Below are positions 1 to 11,756 of a DNA stretch of 64,000 nt, piece after piece (position 1 is the stretch's first letter; each line of letters opens with the position of its first letter). The stretch is from Epiperipatus broadwayi (lineage: Eukaryota > Onychophora > Udeonychophora > Euonychophora > Peripatidae): positions 367,279 to 431,278 of the forward strand of contig JAQFVV010006718.1 of NCBI GenBank assembly GCA_028023455.1, written 5' to 3'. The position numbers and the translations under genes are program-made. The notes beneath the pieces were generated by a model, which had not been told where the DNA came from, did no database searches, and saw only the letters and a list, made by a program, of their open reading frames with translations.

Positions 1-1457
1 TACCCTATATATTAGTTGATTTATATTCTAGTGTTGTTAATGTAATAAAACGTTTCTCATATATTACTGTATTTAGGTAAAAAGTAATATTTTATTTAAT
101 ATTATAATTAGGGTTGAAATTGAAAACGATTAAATGTAATTTTTTTAGGATTGGGTTGTACAAATGCAAGTAGTCAACAAACTTATGTTAAACAGCTAGA
201 ATCAAATATTAATATTACTTTAAAATTCTTAATACTATAAGCTCATTGATAAGATGGAATTATCTTTATGTAGGTGAGTAAATCTGTAACTATTTTTTTT
301 ATATATCACTCATAATTATTAGTATTAATTTTTCACTGCTATCTAGTGTATAACAAAGTGCGTAAAAATTAAATTGTACTTTATGTTGTCAAATTCACAC
401 CCTCTTCATATTCAAGCCTAAACTTGAATCCAGAAAAAAATCTTGACCCAAAAAAATAAATAAGTCGATTGAGTTAAATGATCATCTTGGCCTGCTAAGC
501 CATGATTTCTACTGATTATTTTAAAGAATAAAAATTTCTCAAATCTTTATAAATTATGTTGGTGAATAAATAATTGGTTGGTAAAATCAACCAATTAACA
601 ACCCTCATAAAGTATTGTTCTTTTTTTATTCTAATAATTATTATCCTCCAATATTAATAACTTGATTATTTTGTGAAATAGTAATATAGCGTACTTCTAT
701 TTAACGTGAATGTTTTCATATTATGACAAATTACTTGATATAACCCAATTTAATTTAGTTTAGGGAACAAACAGTAATTTTTAACCAATGCATTATATTA
801 TTTTTTATTCTTGCTATTGATTCTTGTTATTTATTTTTAGATTATGGAATAAATTAATTGCTAATTTTATTATTTCTTTTTGTCATTCTTAAACAAACAT
901 TGTCATTTTCCTTCACACTAGCAATATTAAAAAGCATAATTGGAAGATAAACTAATACATGAAATTCATTTGGATTGTATACCTTATTATTATATTAATG
1001 CTATTTGAAACATAAAACATCAAATGGTTTACATAAATCCTCTTTTACACGATTGAATCATGGGATGCATAAGCACACTTGATAGCCATGCATTTATTAA
1101 ATAAACCCTGAAATAAAATTCTATTGAATCTTATATTTAATTTTGCTAGCCTAAGATTTAGAAAACACAGATTAAAATTACTCTTAGTTAAAGCTTGAAA
1201 TAAGAAACAATAATGTAAAGAGTTTTATTATTAAATAAAATAAGAGCCAAAGTTAACAGATTATTATTATGAAACCCTGATTAATTGAAATTTATTATGT
1301 TATTAAATTTTTGTGAATGATTATTAGAGTCTAGAATAATTATAGCTTATGTGAAAATAGATGTAGTGTAAACACACATTGTCGCTTTTGTAATCTCATT
1401 CAAAAAGTTCAACCTGAGTATTCTCTTTCTTATTTGGTTCCATATATATATACAATC
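1..1457. other. AT-rich stretch without a gene
   Basis: No open frame, RNA gene or recognisable element is visible. The only clear structure is a perfect 10-bp inverted repeat (571-580 against 588-597) with a 7-nt loop. I see nothing else to annotate. Confidence 0.5.
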
Positions 1458-1583
1458 ACGTTATTTTTTAAGATCTAACGGATTTTCTTTCAAAAGTTAA
1501 CCTTGATAATGGCGGTTGCTAGTCCGTCGAAATATTGGTGTTTAATGGAAAACAATACACGGTACAGCCCAAAAAGTTATAAT
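1458..1583 (+). repeat. 5' pseudo-LTR of the PLE
   Basis: It matches 4025-4151 with about seven differences, one of them a 1-base indel. It contains a segment resembling part of a hammerhead ribozyme core: TTGATAATGGCGG, then CCGTCGAAAT. PLE pseudo-LTRs are known to carry hammerhead motifs, but the match here is partial and activity is unproven. Confidence 0.8.
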
Positions 1584-1654
1584 CTATCTACATCATATAA
1601 CCGTGAAAACATTAAATACAATATTATTAATCTTTATGGGGAGAAAATGTTTTT

Positions 1655-3995
1655 TTGTTTAAGAACTTTCGAAAAATCTTGCGTAAAGAAAGAAAAGTTG
1701 TTGAGCACCTTACATTTTTAATTCGTTGTAGAGATAATGAGGTTATTCCAAAATGCTGCAGATTAAAATTTCATTCAAAGTCTTTTAAAATAAAAAACAT
1801 TCTACAGGTGGTGAGTAGAAAAATTTTGATTTTTTTTATTCATGATGTTAGAAAAAAGTTAAACTATATTGATTGCTTTTTACTGAGAGAACGGATAACG
1901 TTAAGCAATATTATGCACCCCGTTCTTTGGTCTATTTTTGATAAAATTGTTTATTTTCGATCTGTTAAAGATTCGGAATTTAAAACTTTGAAACAAAAGA
2001 AGAAATTTGCTTTATTAATAAGTAGAAAGGAAAAACAATTTACTAATAATACTGTGAGTGATTCATATGTAAAAAATTTATCCCAACGTAAACTTTCTTC
2101 TGATGAAATTTCTCTGTTGGAAAAAGGTTTAATTATACATTGGCTCCTAAACGTGTTCCAGTTGAAAATATTATATGCAATGTAGAATCTTCCTTAAAAA
2201 ATATAGTCTCACACACAGCTGATCTTATTAGATTTGAAGTTTGTGATGTCTTAAAAAATATGAAACCACCAAAAAATAATTTATCTAAAGGAGAATTTAT
2301 TGCACTTCAAAATTTAAAAAAAGATGATTCAATTGTTGTTATTCCAGCAGATAAGGGTAATTCTACTGTTGTTCTTGATCTTTTGGATTATAATAATAAA
2401 ATTGTAGATTTATTAAATGATGGAACTTATAAATAGATTATTAGAGATCCTCTGACATATTTAGAGAAAAAGACAAAATGTCTTATCAAATGTTCTAGTC
2501 TAGATGAAGATATGAAAATTTCTCCAAGAGAAGGTTCTTCATTATAACCTAAATTTTATGGTTTGCCTAAAATTCATAAACCTGAGATACCATTGCGACT
2601 TATTGTGTGTGCTATAGGCTCTCCCACACATGCTTTGGCTCGATATTTAGCCCAATGCTTGCAGCCATTGACAGATAAGATTCCATCAAGAATTAAAAAT
2701 TCAAGCCATTTTATTTCAATAATTAAAAACTTAAAACTAACTGGAACTGATTTATTGGTTAGTTTTGATGTTCCTTCTATGTTTACTAATATTTCTCTTG
2801 AAGAATCATTAAATATAATAGCTCAGTACAATGATTTACCTGATTTTATTATTCCATTACCAAAGCATTGCCTTGAAAATACATTTTTTGTTTATAATTC
2901 TCAAATGTTTAAACAAATTAAAGGATTTTCTATGGGATCGCCACTGTCACCTGCCATTGCTGATCTTTTCATGGATAATTTTGAAAGTCAAGTATTATGT
3001 GCAGCTACTAAAAAACCTTCTATTTGGCTTAGATATGTGGATGATACTTTTGTCATATGGCCTCATGAAATTGATTCTTTAAATTCTTTTCTTGCTTTTA
3101 TAAATAATTGGCATCCAAATATTAAATTTACTATGGAAGTGGAAAATAACAGATCACTTTCTTTTCTAGATGTTTTAATTGCAAGAAAATGTGATGAAAC
3201 ATTGTCAATATCAGTTTACAGAAAATCTACTCATACAAACAGATATCTTAATTTTAATTCTCATCATCATCCTGCACAAATTTTTTCTGTAGCTAAAAAT
3301 CTTTTCACTAGAGCTTATAATTTATCTGATAAAGAATATCTTTCTCAAGAAATAGAACTTACAAAAAGTATTCTGCTCTCTAATAATTATAATAAAAACA
3401 TCATATGTAGGGCTTTATATAACATTAATACTAAAAAAAGAGGATAGAATTGACAATTCCTCTTTTAATAAAGTAATTTTGCCTTACATTAGGGGGTTAC
3501 TGATAAAATCAGTAGAAGACTATCTTGTTTTAATATAAAGACTACTTTTTCTACTGGCAAAAAAATTGGTGATTTTTTTGTATAAACCTAAAGACAGAAT
3601 ATTTTTGGAACACCAAGGAGTTTATGAAATTCCATGTTTTTAGTGCTCAAGAGTCTATGTGGGTCAATCTATTAGATGAATTAATGTCAGAATTAAGGAA
3701 CATAGAAATGCTTTTCATCAAAAAATTAGCACATCAGTGTTTACTTCCCGTCACAAACCTAATTTTGACAATACAAAAATACTTGCTAATTTGGAAAGAT
3801 ACGATTTAAGAACCATGAGAAAGTCAATTGAAATATTAAAGAGACCTACTGGTTTAAATAGGGCTGATGAAGCACAACGCACTCCAGCTATGTGGAAACC
3901 TCTCATTTTATCTAATATTAACTTAAAATTAATAGATAAAAATACTGAGGGAAATAAACATTTTGATAAGCCTCATATTGAGAATGCTGAACTTG
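1655..3995 (+). pseudogene. PLE polyprotein: reverse transcriptase plus GIY-YIG endonuclease, broken
   Basis: The N-terminal part (1655-2185) passes by frameshift near 2135 into a second frame (2140-2436) carrying the conserved PADKGNSTVVL segment. After stops near 2434 and 2545 the RT core is open from 2563 to 3447. RT landmarks in order are YGLPKIHKP at about 2560, motif A SFDVPSMFTNI near 2762, motif B GFSMGSPLSPA near 2925, motif C RYVDDTF near 3032 and LSFLDVLIARK near 3160. A damaged GIY-YIG domain follows: GVYEIPC near 3617, VYVGQS near 3655, RIKEHRNAFH near 3690, each separated by stops. The C-terminal tail is open to about 4000. The YVDD catalytic residues are kept. The enzyme would copy its own RNA at a chromosomal nick; this copy is dead. 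Confidence 0.88.
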
Positions 3996-4024
3996 AATCT
4001 CAATTTCTCATCTTGCACACAGTG

Positions 4025-4151
4025 ACGTTATTGTTTAAAATCTAACGGATTTTCTTTCAAAAGTTAACCTTGATAATGGCAATTGCTAGTCCGTTGAAAT
4101 ATCGGTGTTTAATGGAAAACAATACACGGTACCAGCCCAAAAAGTTATAAT
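4025..4151 (+). repeat. 3' pseudo-LTR of the PLE
   Basis: Second copy of the 126-bp terminal repeat, about 94-95 percent identical to the 5' copy. It lies downstream of the coding region and abuts an (AT)n run at 4152-4163, after which an unrelated RTE fragment begins. Confidence 0.8.
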
Positions 4152-4163
4152 TTATATATATAT

Positions 4164-4413
4164 ATTGAAGTGGAGTTGGGCTGGACATATTGTTAGAAGT
4201 GATGATAATAGATGGACAATTGAAATTTTAAACTGGATTCCAAGAGATTGTAAAAGATCCAGAAAGAGACCACGTGTGAGATGGATGGATGAAATAAGAA
4301 AGTGTGCAGGGGTGATGTGGAGAAGAGAAGCTAAAGATAGGGAAAGATGGATTGAACTTGGAGAGACCTTCATCCTGCATATTGTAGAGAGTAGTCAACT
4401 CTTGCCATGTTAA
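4164..4413 (+). pseudogene. RTE-type LINE, 3' end of the reverse transcriptase ORF
   Basis: An open frame encodes the C-terminal tail shared by many RTE-type and related endonuclease-RT proteins: WAGHIVRSDDNRW, then a basic stretch with KRSRKRPRVRWMDEI, then DRERWIELGETFI. Only this tail is present, the usual outcome of 5' truncation during LINE insertion. The upstream part of the frame is PLE terminal repeat and does not belong to it. Clade assignment rests on this short conserved tail, so it could belong to a neighbouring LINE clade. Confidence 0.7.
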
Positions 4414-6021
4414 ATAGTCCAAGCATATAAATAAAGTTAAAATGAAAAGGAATATTAAATTTCACCATATGTTTTTAGTAATAATAATAAACATTTGATT
4501 TATTTAAATATTTTTTGCATAAAATGATATAAAAAATTTCAAACATTTTTTACACATAATGAGACTATTTGTAATATATTATAATTTAAAAAGTAGCTAT
4601 AAAAGAGAGAGAAAAGTATGAGATAAAACAAACAATTTTTGTTCTCTCCAATAATTTTAATTATCTATGGGTTTAATTTTCATTGTGAAAAAGAAAATAC
4701 TGAGAGTAAAAAATTTGTCTCTTCAGTTAGTTCTGGAACAATTTATTGAACAATTTTAGTTCTAACATTTAAATGTGATAAAATAGGTAATGTTTTGTGT
4801 TTAACGAGATTTTAAAAAAAAAGGGAAATATTTTTACATTTTGTTTTAATTAATTAGAATTGATTTTTCATTTTCTTTGTTTCTCACCAAACCAGAAATC
4901 AACGTTTATTGGATCATGGTAATTAAAAAAAATGTCTTGTTTTTAGCAAGAGAAAACAATTACAGGGGCATTTTTTAATTAAAAGAAAGATGAAAATAAC
5001 TAAGCAATTTATTTTGTAAAAGTAGACAATTCCTCGGTGCATAATGGGTGTTAAGATGGAAGAAAAGATTGTGATTGGAAGGATGCAGAATTGTTTTACA
5101 AATACTAAATTAGTACAACTCAGTGCATTTTAAAAACTAGTCATTCTTGATCAAACTGTTGAAGAAAACAGCAAAACTTATCTTTCAATCAACTGTTGAA
5201 AAAAACAGCAGCAGTCTTGATTCAACTGTTGGAGCAAACAAAAATAAGTTTATTTCTAAAAATGGTTTCTTAAATGGAGATGAAGGAAATCATGAGCTAA
5301 ATTTAGCTAAAAACAGCATCACTAAACCTCAACCATGTCATTTTCTCAGTAGAATAATGTATAGGAGAAGGAAAATACCACTAGATGCAACAAGCTTTAT
5401 TTTTATCCAAAAGCATGACTCTCTGGCTATGTTTTAACCTAATTGGAAAATAACAAATTATAAATAAATTGATAAATTTATTCTGTGTAGAAATGTAAGA
5501 ATATTGTATTGTAAAAATGAAGAAAATTTGACTGTATGCATTATTCTAGGAATAAGCATTAATGAAAAAAAAAATTAACCCAAAAAAAGAATAGTTAAAC
5601 TGAACAATGGAAGTTGATTGGGAAAGCAAACTGAAAATTGCATCTATCAATGGACTTAAACTGAAAAACACATGATACATTTATCAATAATTTTTAAAAA
5701 AATAATAATTGGTAATTATAAATAATTTAGTGAATATTTTTATTAATTTAACTCTTTTTTTAAATATATTTTTTTAAATTCATTTGATTTTCCTTCCAAA
5801 ATTATGAGAAATATTTTTAGCTAATTAAAAATTTTTATTTTCTGATTGTGAAAAGTTGTTTTCCAAGTTTAGTTACTGAAAAGAAAACACTTAATGAAAG
5901 TAAAAGGTAATCAATTTAATAAATAAAAATCCAATGGTTAATCACATTTGCTATACAAAATATTTTTTGATAAAATGTATTAATTATTATATTTGACATA
6001 TATAAATCATATGTTATATAG
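4414..6021. other. AT-rich spacer with one weak ORF
   Basis: No recognisable gene. An open frame of 96 codons (5147-5437, plus strand) has no family I recognise. Its first third comes from an imperfect threefold repeat of about 40 bp around the phrase AACTGTTG..AAACAGC (5153-5245). It could be a fragment of a repeat or an unrecognised exon; I cannot support either. Confidence 0.4.
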
Positions 6022-8039
6022 CAGTGGTCTTCAACCTTTTCACACCTGCGAACTGGCAAAAATAAGGGTAAGATTTCATAAACCGACAGAAGTTTACAGA
6101 TAAATTTTCTTAAAGATGTAACCTGCTTAGTCTTAGATAAGAATAATTGATATAACTGACCAAAACAGCACACTAGTTATTGTGTATTATAATGGTGTTG
6201 CTTACCTTAACATGCTGAACACAGAAAACAGTACAATAACAATCATTCTCATTAATGTGCTTGCATTTCTACATTTATTATTTCACTGTTAAAACATGCA
6301 AGAATAAAATGTTATTTACCTGAATGTTGGGAAATATAGCTAGTGTAATTACATGACAATGATTATGATAAATGTAATATCTGTATTTAATGTTAAATAT
6401 ATAAGATGAAGTTATATATATATGGAGGTTGTCTTTTGATAGTAATAAGGGCAAAATAGAAATTCCATAATTAAAATCACTGTACAGCCAAAAAAAATTC
6501 ACCGTATTTTAAATTTGAAAAAATAAAATGAAACATGTTAAAGTCTGAAGTTTTGATGTTATTGAAATTTTTTTTTTTGTGCTGGTGTGTTGAAAAGATC
6601 AAAAAATGTAATCAATAGGAAAAGTTTAATGATAACTTTTAATTAATAGGAATTTTTTTTTAAAATAGAAAAATAGACATCATGTAATAGAAATAAAGCC
6701 AAAAAAAATCGCCATATAGTTGCTATCTTTTTTTTAAAAAAAAGGCAACAAAAGTTGAAAAAGTCAAAAGTTTTGATCTTATTTTAATTTTTTTGGGGGA
6801 GAGGTATGGGTGGGTTGAGAAATACTTTGTCTTCACTGAAATAAAAGCTAGAGACCAAAGTTATTTTTTGTTTGTTTTTATTTTTAAAACAAGATAACAG
6901 AAATTGGTTTTAAAAAAATAGCGGTATACAAATAAACCCAAGAAAAATATCACCTTATAGGCCAAAAAATGGGCATATTTTTAAACAAAAAAAATTGAAA
7001 CTTGAAAAAGTCAAAAGTTTTGATCTTATTTTAATTTGGGGGAAGGGGGGTGGATTGAGAAATACTTTGTAAAAGTTAGAGACAGAAATTTTTTGGTTTT
7101 TCTTTTTAAAAAAAAGGTAAAAAAAATGATTTCAAAAATAAAAGTTAAAGCCAAAAAGATCTTATTTTAATTTTTTTTGGGGGGAGTGGGTTGAGAAATA
7201 TTTTTGTCTTCACTGAGACAAAAGTTACTTTTGATTTGTTTTTATTTTTAAAAAAAGATAATAAAAATTAGTTTTAAAATAAAAGTTTTAGTATATTAGT
7301 GGTATACAAATAAAGGCAAAAAAGATATCACCTTATAGACCAAAAAAAGTAGCCATATGTTTAAACAAAAAAAAATTGAAACTTGAAAAAGTCAAAAGTT
7401 TTGATCTTGCTTTATTTTGGGATGTATTGAGAAATACTTTGTAAAAGTTAGAAACATAAGTTACTTTTTGATTTTAATTTTTAAAAAAAGGTAATAAAAA
7501 TTGATTCAAAAATAAAAGTTAAAGCCAAAAAAAAAAATTGCTATATAGCTAGAAAACCCACTAAAAATGAAATATTAAAAGGAAATAAAAAAAAATTTAA
7601 GAGATCAAAAAAAGTCACAGTATTTTTAAAATCGCAGTCTGGTAGCATTACGTTTTATTATTTTAACACAAACAATGCCGACAAGCAGCTGTGATTGGCT
7701 ATCAAAAGACAACCCGATTTGTATAATAAAAAACTTTTTTTTTAATTTTAAATTTTTTTAGAAAAATAATAAAAAATGTAATTCTCTCCCCTCCATAAAC
7801 ATCTGTGTTAAATAGAAAAACAAAGTAATTTATGTATGATTGACTAGATTTTGTTTTTGCTCTGTTTTTTTTTCAATCGGGTAAAAATGCGATGAAAAAA
7901 TAAATTTTTTTATATTAATTAAAAATTTAAAATCTTATCATTTTGTTATTACAAACTTTCTTGCCAGTCTATAGCGCAGACTGATAGAAAACTTCTGTGG
8001 CCCGGTGATGGTCTGCAGATTGATGGTTGAAGACCACTG
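6022..8039. mobile_element. Non-autonomous hAT transposon (Charlie-like ends)
   Basis: The ends are 15-bp perfect inverted repeats starting CAGTGGTCTTCAACC (6022-6036 and 8025-8039). They are flanked by an 8-bp duplication matching at 7 of 8 positions (TTATATAG at 6014, ATATATAG at 8040). The CAGTGGTC start, the subterminal GCGAACTGGCAAAA and the matching GGCCCGGTGATGG on the right are typical of hAT-Charlie elements. No transposase frame remains in 2 kb, so it must have been moved in trans. Most of the interior is a degenerate AT-rich repeat array. Confidence 0.82.
6540..7545 (+). repeat. Degenerate tandem repeats inside the hAT element
   Basis: A phrase of the form AAAGTCAAAAGTTTTGATCTTATTT recurs in weaker or stronger form near 6541, 6757, 7005, 7155 and 7388. 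It is followed each time by a G-rich run (GGGGGAG..GGGTTGAGAAATA) and an A-rich stretch with AAGCCAAAAA. The spacing of roughly 150-250 bp varies because of homopolymer length changes. Confidence 0.7.
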
Positions 8040-8970
8040 ATATATAGGACATAATAAACCTCATAATTTTTCATTTTTTCCTCCACATGATACTCATCTA
8101 AATATATGTGCAGAAAACCTCCTACAACATGAAACAAAGGATAACACAATCTTTTTTTCTGTATTAATACTTATTATTATATCACAGTTTGTACTTTATA
8201 ATGTAACAAATATTTAATCTGGATACAATACCAAATATTTATATAATTGTTTGCTTCTTAAGAATAATCAATTAATATTGCTTTAAGACTATTCGTCTAT
8301 AATATATTAATCTATTTTGTTTTTTCACTTCATAGTTCATAATTGATCACTTTTTGTAATCAAACTAATGTTTATCTAATAGCAGTATATTTCATGGTGA
8401 ATTCACAGAACATCATTGATTATTCTATGCAAAAAATAGATGTTTCAATGAAGAAATGTTTTGTTTTTTGATGGATACTTTATTGCATAAATACTATAAA
8501 AAACTCAATTTTTACATATTTTAATAAATGTTATGTTTTAAAGAGTAATTGTGAGTCTAAGATTATTGGAAATATTATTTGCATTAATTTCATAGTAAGC
8601 TAGAGTTCTATTTTAGCACAACACGAATTGATTGTCATTAACATTTTTGTTTAGAAAAAAATTACCACAAATAAACTTTGATTTATTCATGTCCAAAACA
8701 ATGTTACACATAACATCCATGTTAAGAATCAGAATGTAAAAAATATCATGATGCACCACTTATAAGTAAAAAGTATTTGCTTCAAAATAAATTGTTATCT
8801 CAAAGACAGTAAAAATTGTTGCATTTATTACTACTTGTAGTCTGTTGAATATTATGAATGCAATCTACAAATATATTGGTTTGGTAATTAATGTCTGAAA
8901 ACCTTTAAGCTGGACTATTGATATTCAATACGATTTCATCAAGACACATTTATAGTAATATTTTTATATT
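8040..8970. other. AT-rich stretch without a gene
   Basis: No open frame, terminal repeat or RNA-like structure is visible between the hAT element and the tRNA-headed repeat. Confidence 0.4.
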
Positions 8971-9716
8971 GGACTATTTCAATCATCTAATATATGTGTT
9001 GAATGTCTTTAGAAAAATTAAATTTTATTTAAATATTACAAATGCATTCAACTGTTAGTAATATCACGGCAAACAGGTTAGTATATGCACCAACTTTTAG
9101 TAATATCACAGCAACCAAATGTAAGTAATATCACAGCAAACAGGTTAGTATATGCACAACGTTTTGAGAGATATTTTCTTCCCTCTTCCTTAGGTGTTGC
9201 TGGTCTGACCAGTGACAGTACTAGCATGAGATTTGAACCTGGGTCCTTAGATTATTGAATTTTAAAATAACACTCTAATATACAAATTAAAAAGCGTATG
9301 AAACACTTGAAAGAGAAGCTATACCGATTCCAAAAATTATTATACGCTAAGCGCTTTCGAGGCCATTTGCCTCATATTCATAGTGGTGGTGCGAGATGCA
9401 GAACGAGGAAATAGGGCAAGAAAACACAGCGGTATGCAAAACGTATGCAAATGAGCTAGGTAGTCCAATGTTTGGAGATGTCAAAGCAAGATGGTCCATT
9501 GATAGTGTTATTATTACTATTAATGAAGTATGCTTCTCTGATTTTCCGCTTGATGTCGTTTTTCTCAATGCCGACTATTTTGGGGTTGGAGGGTTCAAGC
9601 TTCTCTTTCAAGTGTTTCATACGCTTTTTAATTTGTATATTAAATTATCGAGGGAGAAGTTTAAAATCTGTATTATTTTACAAATAACACTCTAACCAAC
9701 TGAGCCATCCTTCCAA
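8971..9716 (-). mobile_element. tRNA-headed short element with a PLE-like tail, split by a PLE fragment
   Basis: Read on the minus strand it starts with a tRNA-like head containing box A (GATGGCTCAGTTGGTTAGAG, about 9693-9712). The head is interrupted by the 9279-9681 insertion, then continues to a good box B (GGTTCAAATCTC, near 9230-9241). It runs on through CAGCAACACC, a weak hammerhead-like stretch, an AATAAA, and ends at GAAATAGTCC (8971). The same head-to-tail order and the same terminus occur at both ends of the palindrome at 11.4-13.9 kb, where PLE coding sequence lies immediately upstream. Here no PLE coding sequence precedes the head, so it looks like a free-standing SINE. Three GTAATATCAC phrases (9057-9136) form a small local repeat. 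Confidence 0.6.
9279..9681 (-). mobile_element. PLE 3' fragment with 42-bp terminal inverted repeat and 14-bp target duplication
   Basis: The insertion is flanked by a perfect 14-bp duplication, AAATAACACTCTAA (9265-9278 and 9682-9695). On the minus strand it encodes the C-terminal tail typical of PLE proteins, including KRMKHLKEKL, KRKIREAYFI and FDISKHW, ending at a stop near 9466. The following non-coding tail carries GAGGC-loop-GCCTCGAAAGCGCTTAGCG, which looks like the stem II and GAAA part of a PLE hammerhead motif. The outermost 42 bp (9279-9320) is a perfect inverted copy of 9598-9639, a piece of its own coding region. That is not a normal PLE terminus and suggests snap-back synthesis at integration. 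Confidence 0.75.
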
Positions 9717-10675
9717 TATAAAAATACAGCTAGAACACCATTATCATGAACCTTCAGGAAAACACATTTATAGTACATTGTATATGATACTCATATGAAC
9801 AAAAAGTCTTGTAAAAATGTATATGATAAACTTGGAATGATTTTGTTCAAAAGAGATAATCTTGGTCACATTATTAGCATTATTTTAAATTAAATTTAAA
9901 GTATATCATAAAAGAAGTTGCTGCAGAACAGACAGTACCACAAGAAGTCAACTAAATACACTTTTGGTATTAAAATGAATGTATTTGTTTTTTATGGATT
10001 TATTTCTTTATTCTCCAAAAGTCATTTCAGAATTGATTAATTGTCACAATTTTGTGACTTATGATATAATTATAGTCACACAGTAGAGGTCTTAAATAAA
10101 CTTAATAAATTTAACATTTTATATTTTAAGGGGGTCAAAGCACTTGAAGTAACAAATTTGATCAATCATTCCAATGCCAAATGTAGTTAGTGATGTCCAC
10201 AAAGAATAATCTTTTAAAAGTCAGAGCAGTTAGGTTTGCTTTCACTAGCCTCAGGTGGCCATAATTAAAGATTATATTAACTGAGATATCAGATTTTTAA
10301 GCATTTTAAAAACTCTTCATTCTTAAAATAAAATTATAAAAGAAATCGAATCAGCAGGACTGCTAATTTCATCCATCTATCAATCTCACCAAGTCTTTCA
10401 GAAAACTCGCTTCTAGTAATGATGATTATTATCTTTTATCTTCAATGATTTTTTTTGTTTGTTTTATTGAAACCCTTGTAACCATTATTTTTATTGGAGA
10501 GCCGTCTTGTATGAGTTGATGTTTGCAATGGCTGATCACACTTCAAACAACTAGACAAACTAATGATCATAAATTATTCTTATGCATTACACTAAACATT
10601 ACTAGTAATAAAATAATAGTACGGAATAAAATTGCAGTCATGGATAATAACACACTCAAATATAAATCAAGAATT
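9717..10675. other. No gene seen
   Basis: Unique-looking AT-rich sequence. I see no open frame of substance and no repeat shared with the rest of the window. Confidence 0.4.
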
Positions 10676-10764
10676 GGTGGTCGAGAGGTCAGCGACAGCT
10701 GCTTTCCAAGCAGTTGTCCCAGGTTAGCGGGTTCACTTCCCGGCTGATGCTATGACACATGAGA
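10676..10764 (+). repeat. SINE with long-variable-arm tRNA-like head, copy 1
   Basis: A tRNA-like sequence with a degenerate box A (GTGGTCGAGAGGTC), a CTGCT/AGCAG anticodon-like stem, a variable-arm region and a box B (GCGGGTTCACTTCC). It is followed by GATGCTATGACACAT and an A-rich run. The layout resembles a serine/leucine-type (class II) tRNA. Two other copies at 14578 and 35370 share the 3' phrase GGCTGATGCTATGACA. The acceptor stem is not convincing and an A-tail follows, so I call a SINE and not a functional tRNA. Confidence 0.65.
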
Positions 10765-11382
10765 AAAAAAAATCATAGAGTATACGAACGTATAGTTTCA
10801 ATCTCAAAAGATTTATTTATATTTACATTGTTTTGATATTTTTCTGATGCTCCAATGTGAGAGGAAAAAATCCACATATGTGAAAAACTATTATTTAATT
10901 TTACAATGTGCAGACTAAAAAGGAAAACAAGCTTAATGTATAGCAATATTGAAAATGAATTAGTTATAAACTGAAATCTCCAATGTTTGGTTATCAGATA
11001 AGCTCCATTGAAATTCTTGACTCAAAACAACATTGTGGATGTTTTTTAAATAAAAACACTGAAAAGTAAATGATACATTCTGTCTTGCTCAGAAAAAAAC
11101 TGACACAATCCATTACTGGATATTAACTTGGCACTTATTGACTGATATAAGTTTTATTCCACTCAGCATTATTATAATGCATGTCTATGCTCCAACACTT
11201 AAACGTAGTAAATAGATTTGAAATCTTTTAACCATTTATACATACTTTTTGTTTTCCATGCTTTTCTATAATTGTTCAATGCTTAATCATGACATATATA
11301 TTTGGGCTCATCAAACATGCATCAGAAATGCAAAAACAAATATAAGTTGTGCATCTAATCTTTCCTTAAGATGTGATATGTC
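10765..11382. other. No gene seen
   Basis: AT-rich, no open frame and no recognised repeat up to the start of the PLE palindrome. Confidence 0.4.
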
Positions 11383-11662
11383 GGACTATTTCTATCATTT
11401 ATGAGTGAATGTTGAATGTACAGAAAATTTTAACCTTTATTTAAACTTTCCAAGTACAAACAACTTGTTAGAAATAACACACAAATGGACAATACAGGTT
11501 AGTAATTACACAACATTTTGAGTAGTATTATTCTCCACTCTCCTTCAGGTGTTGCTGGCCTACATGTATAGTGACAATATTCGCTTAGAAGTTGAACTCA
11601 CGCTTTTAGATTCTTGTATATTGAATTTAAGGCAAATGCTCTACCAACTGAGCTATTCTGTC
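11383..11662 (-). repeat. tRNA-like plus PLE tail module, left arm
   Basis: On the minus strand: tRNA-like segment 11662 to 11573 with box A TAGCTCAGTTGGTAGAGC, a weaker box B (GAGTTCAACTTC) and partly complementary ends (GACAGAA against TATTGTC). A CTGAAGGAG..TACTACTCAAAA phrase follows (about 11506-11548), then AAATAAAG and the terminus at 11383. It mirrors 13606-13885. Confidence 0.65.
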
Positions 11663-11756
11663 AAAGATAACATATAGTAGAAATTTGATATATTTATATA
11701 TGAGGGTTGGTTCAAATCCTCTGAGTCCTTCAATTTTTTTTAGTGTAATTATTTTT

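Larger units (their letters stand above)
1458..4151 (+). mobile_element. Penelope-like retroelement, bounded by direct repeats, degraded
   Basis: The unit is bounded by two direct repeats of about 126 bp (1458-1583 and 4025-4151), which match the pseudo-LTRs of Penelope-like elements. Between them lies one plus-strand coding region in the PLE order: N-terminal region, reverse transcriptase, C-terminal GIY-YIG endonuclease. PLE families move by target-primed reverse transcription. The coding frame is broken by frameshifts and stops, so this copy cannot make an intact protein. The AT-rich codon use matches the surrounding DNA, so nothing suggests recent transfer. Confidence 0.88.

Noticed and set aside
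1503-1721. 72-codon frame at the PLE 5' end
   Set aside because: It starts inside the terminal repeat and overlaps the true PLE frame beginning at 1655; no PLE N-terminal motif.
9396-9695. Plus-strand frame of 99 codons over the PLE fragment
   Set aside because: It is the antisense shadow of the PLE C-terminal coding on the minus strand.
10676-10764. Functional tRNA-Ser or tRNA-Leu gene
   Set aside because: The acceptor stem does not pair well, box A is degenerate, an A-rich tail follows, and diverged copies exist at 14578 and 35370.
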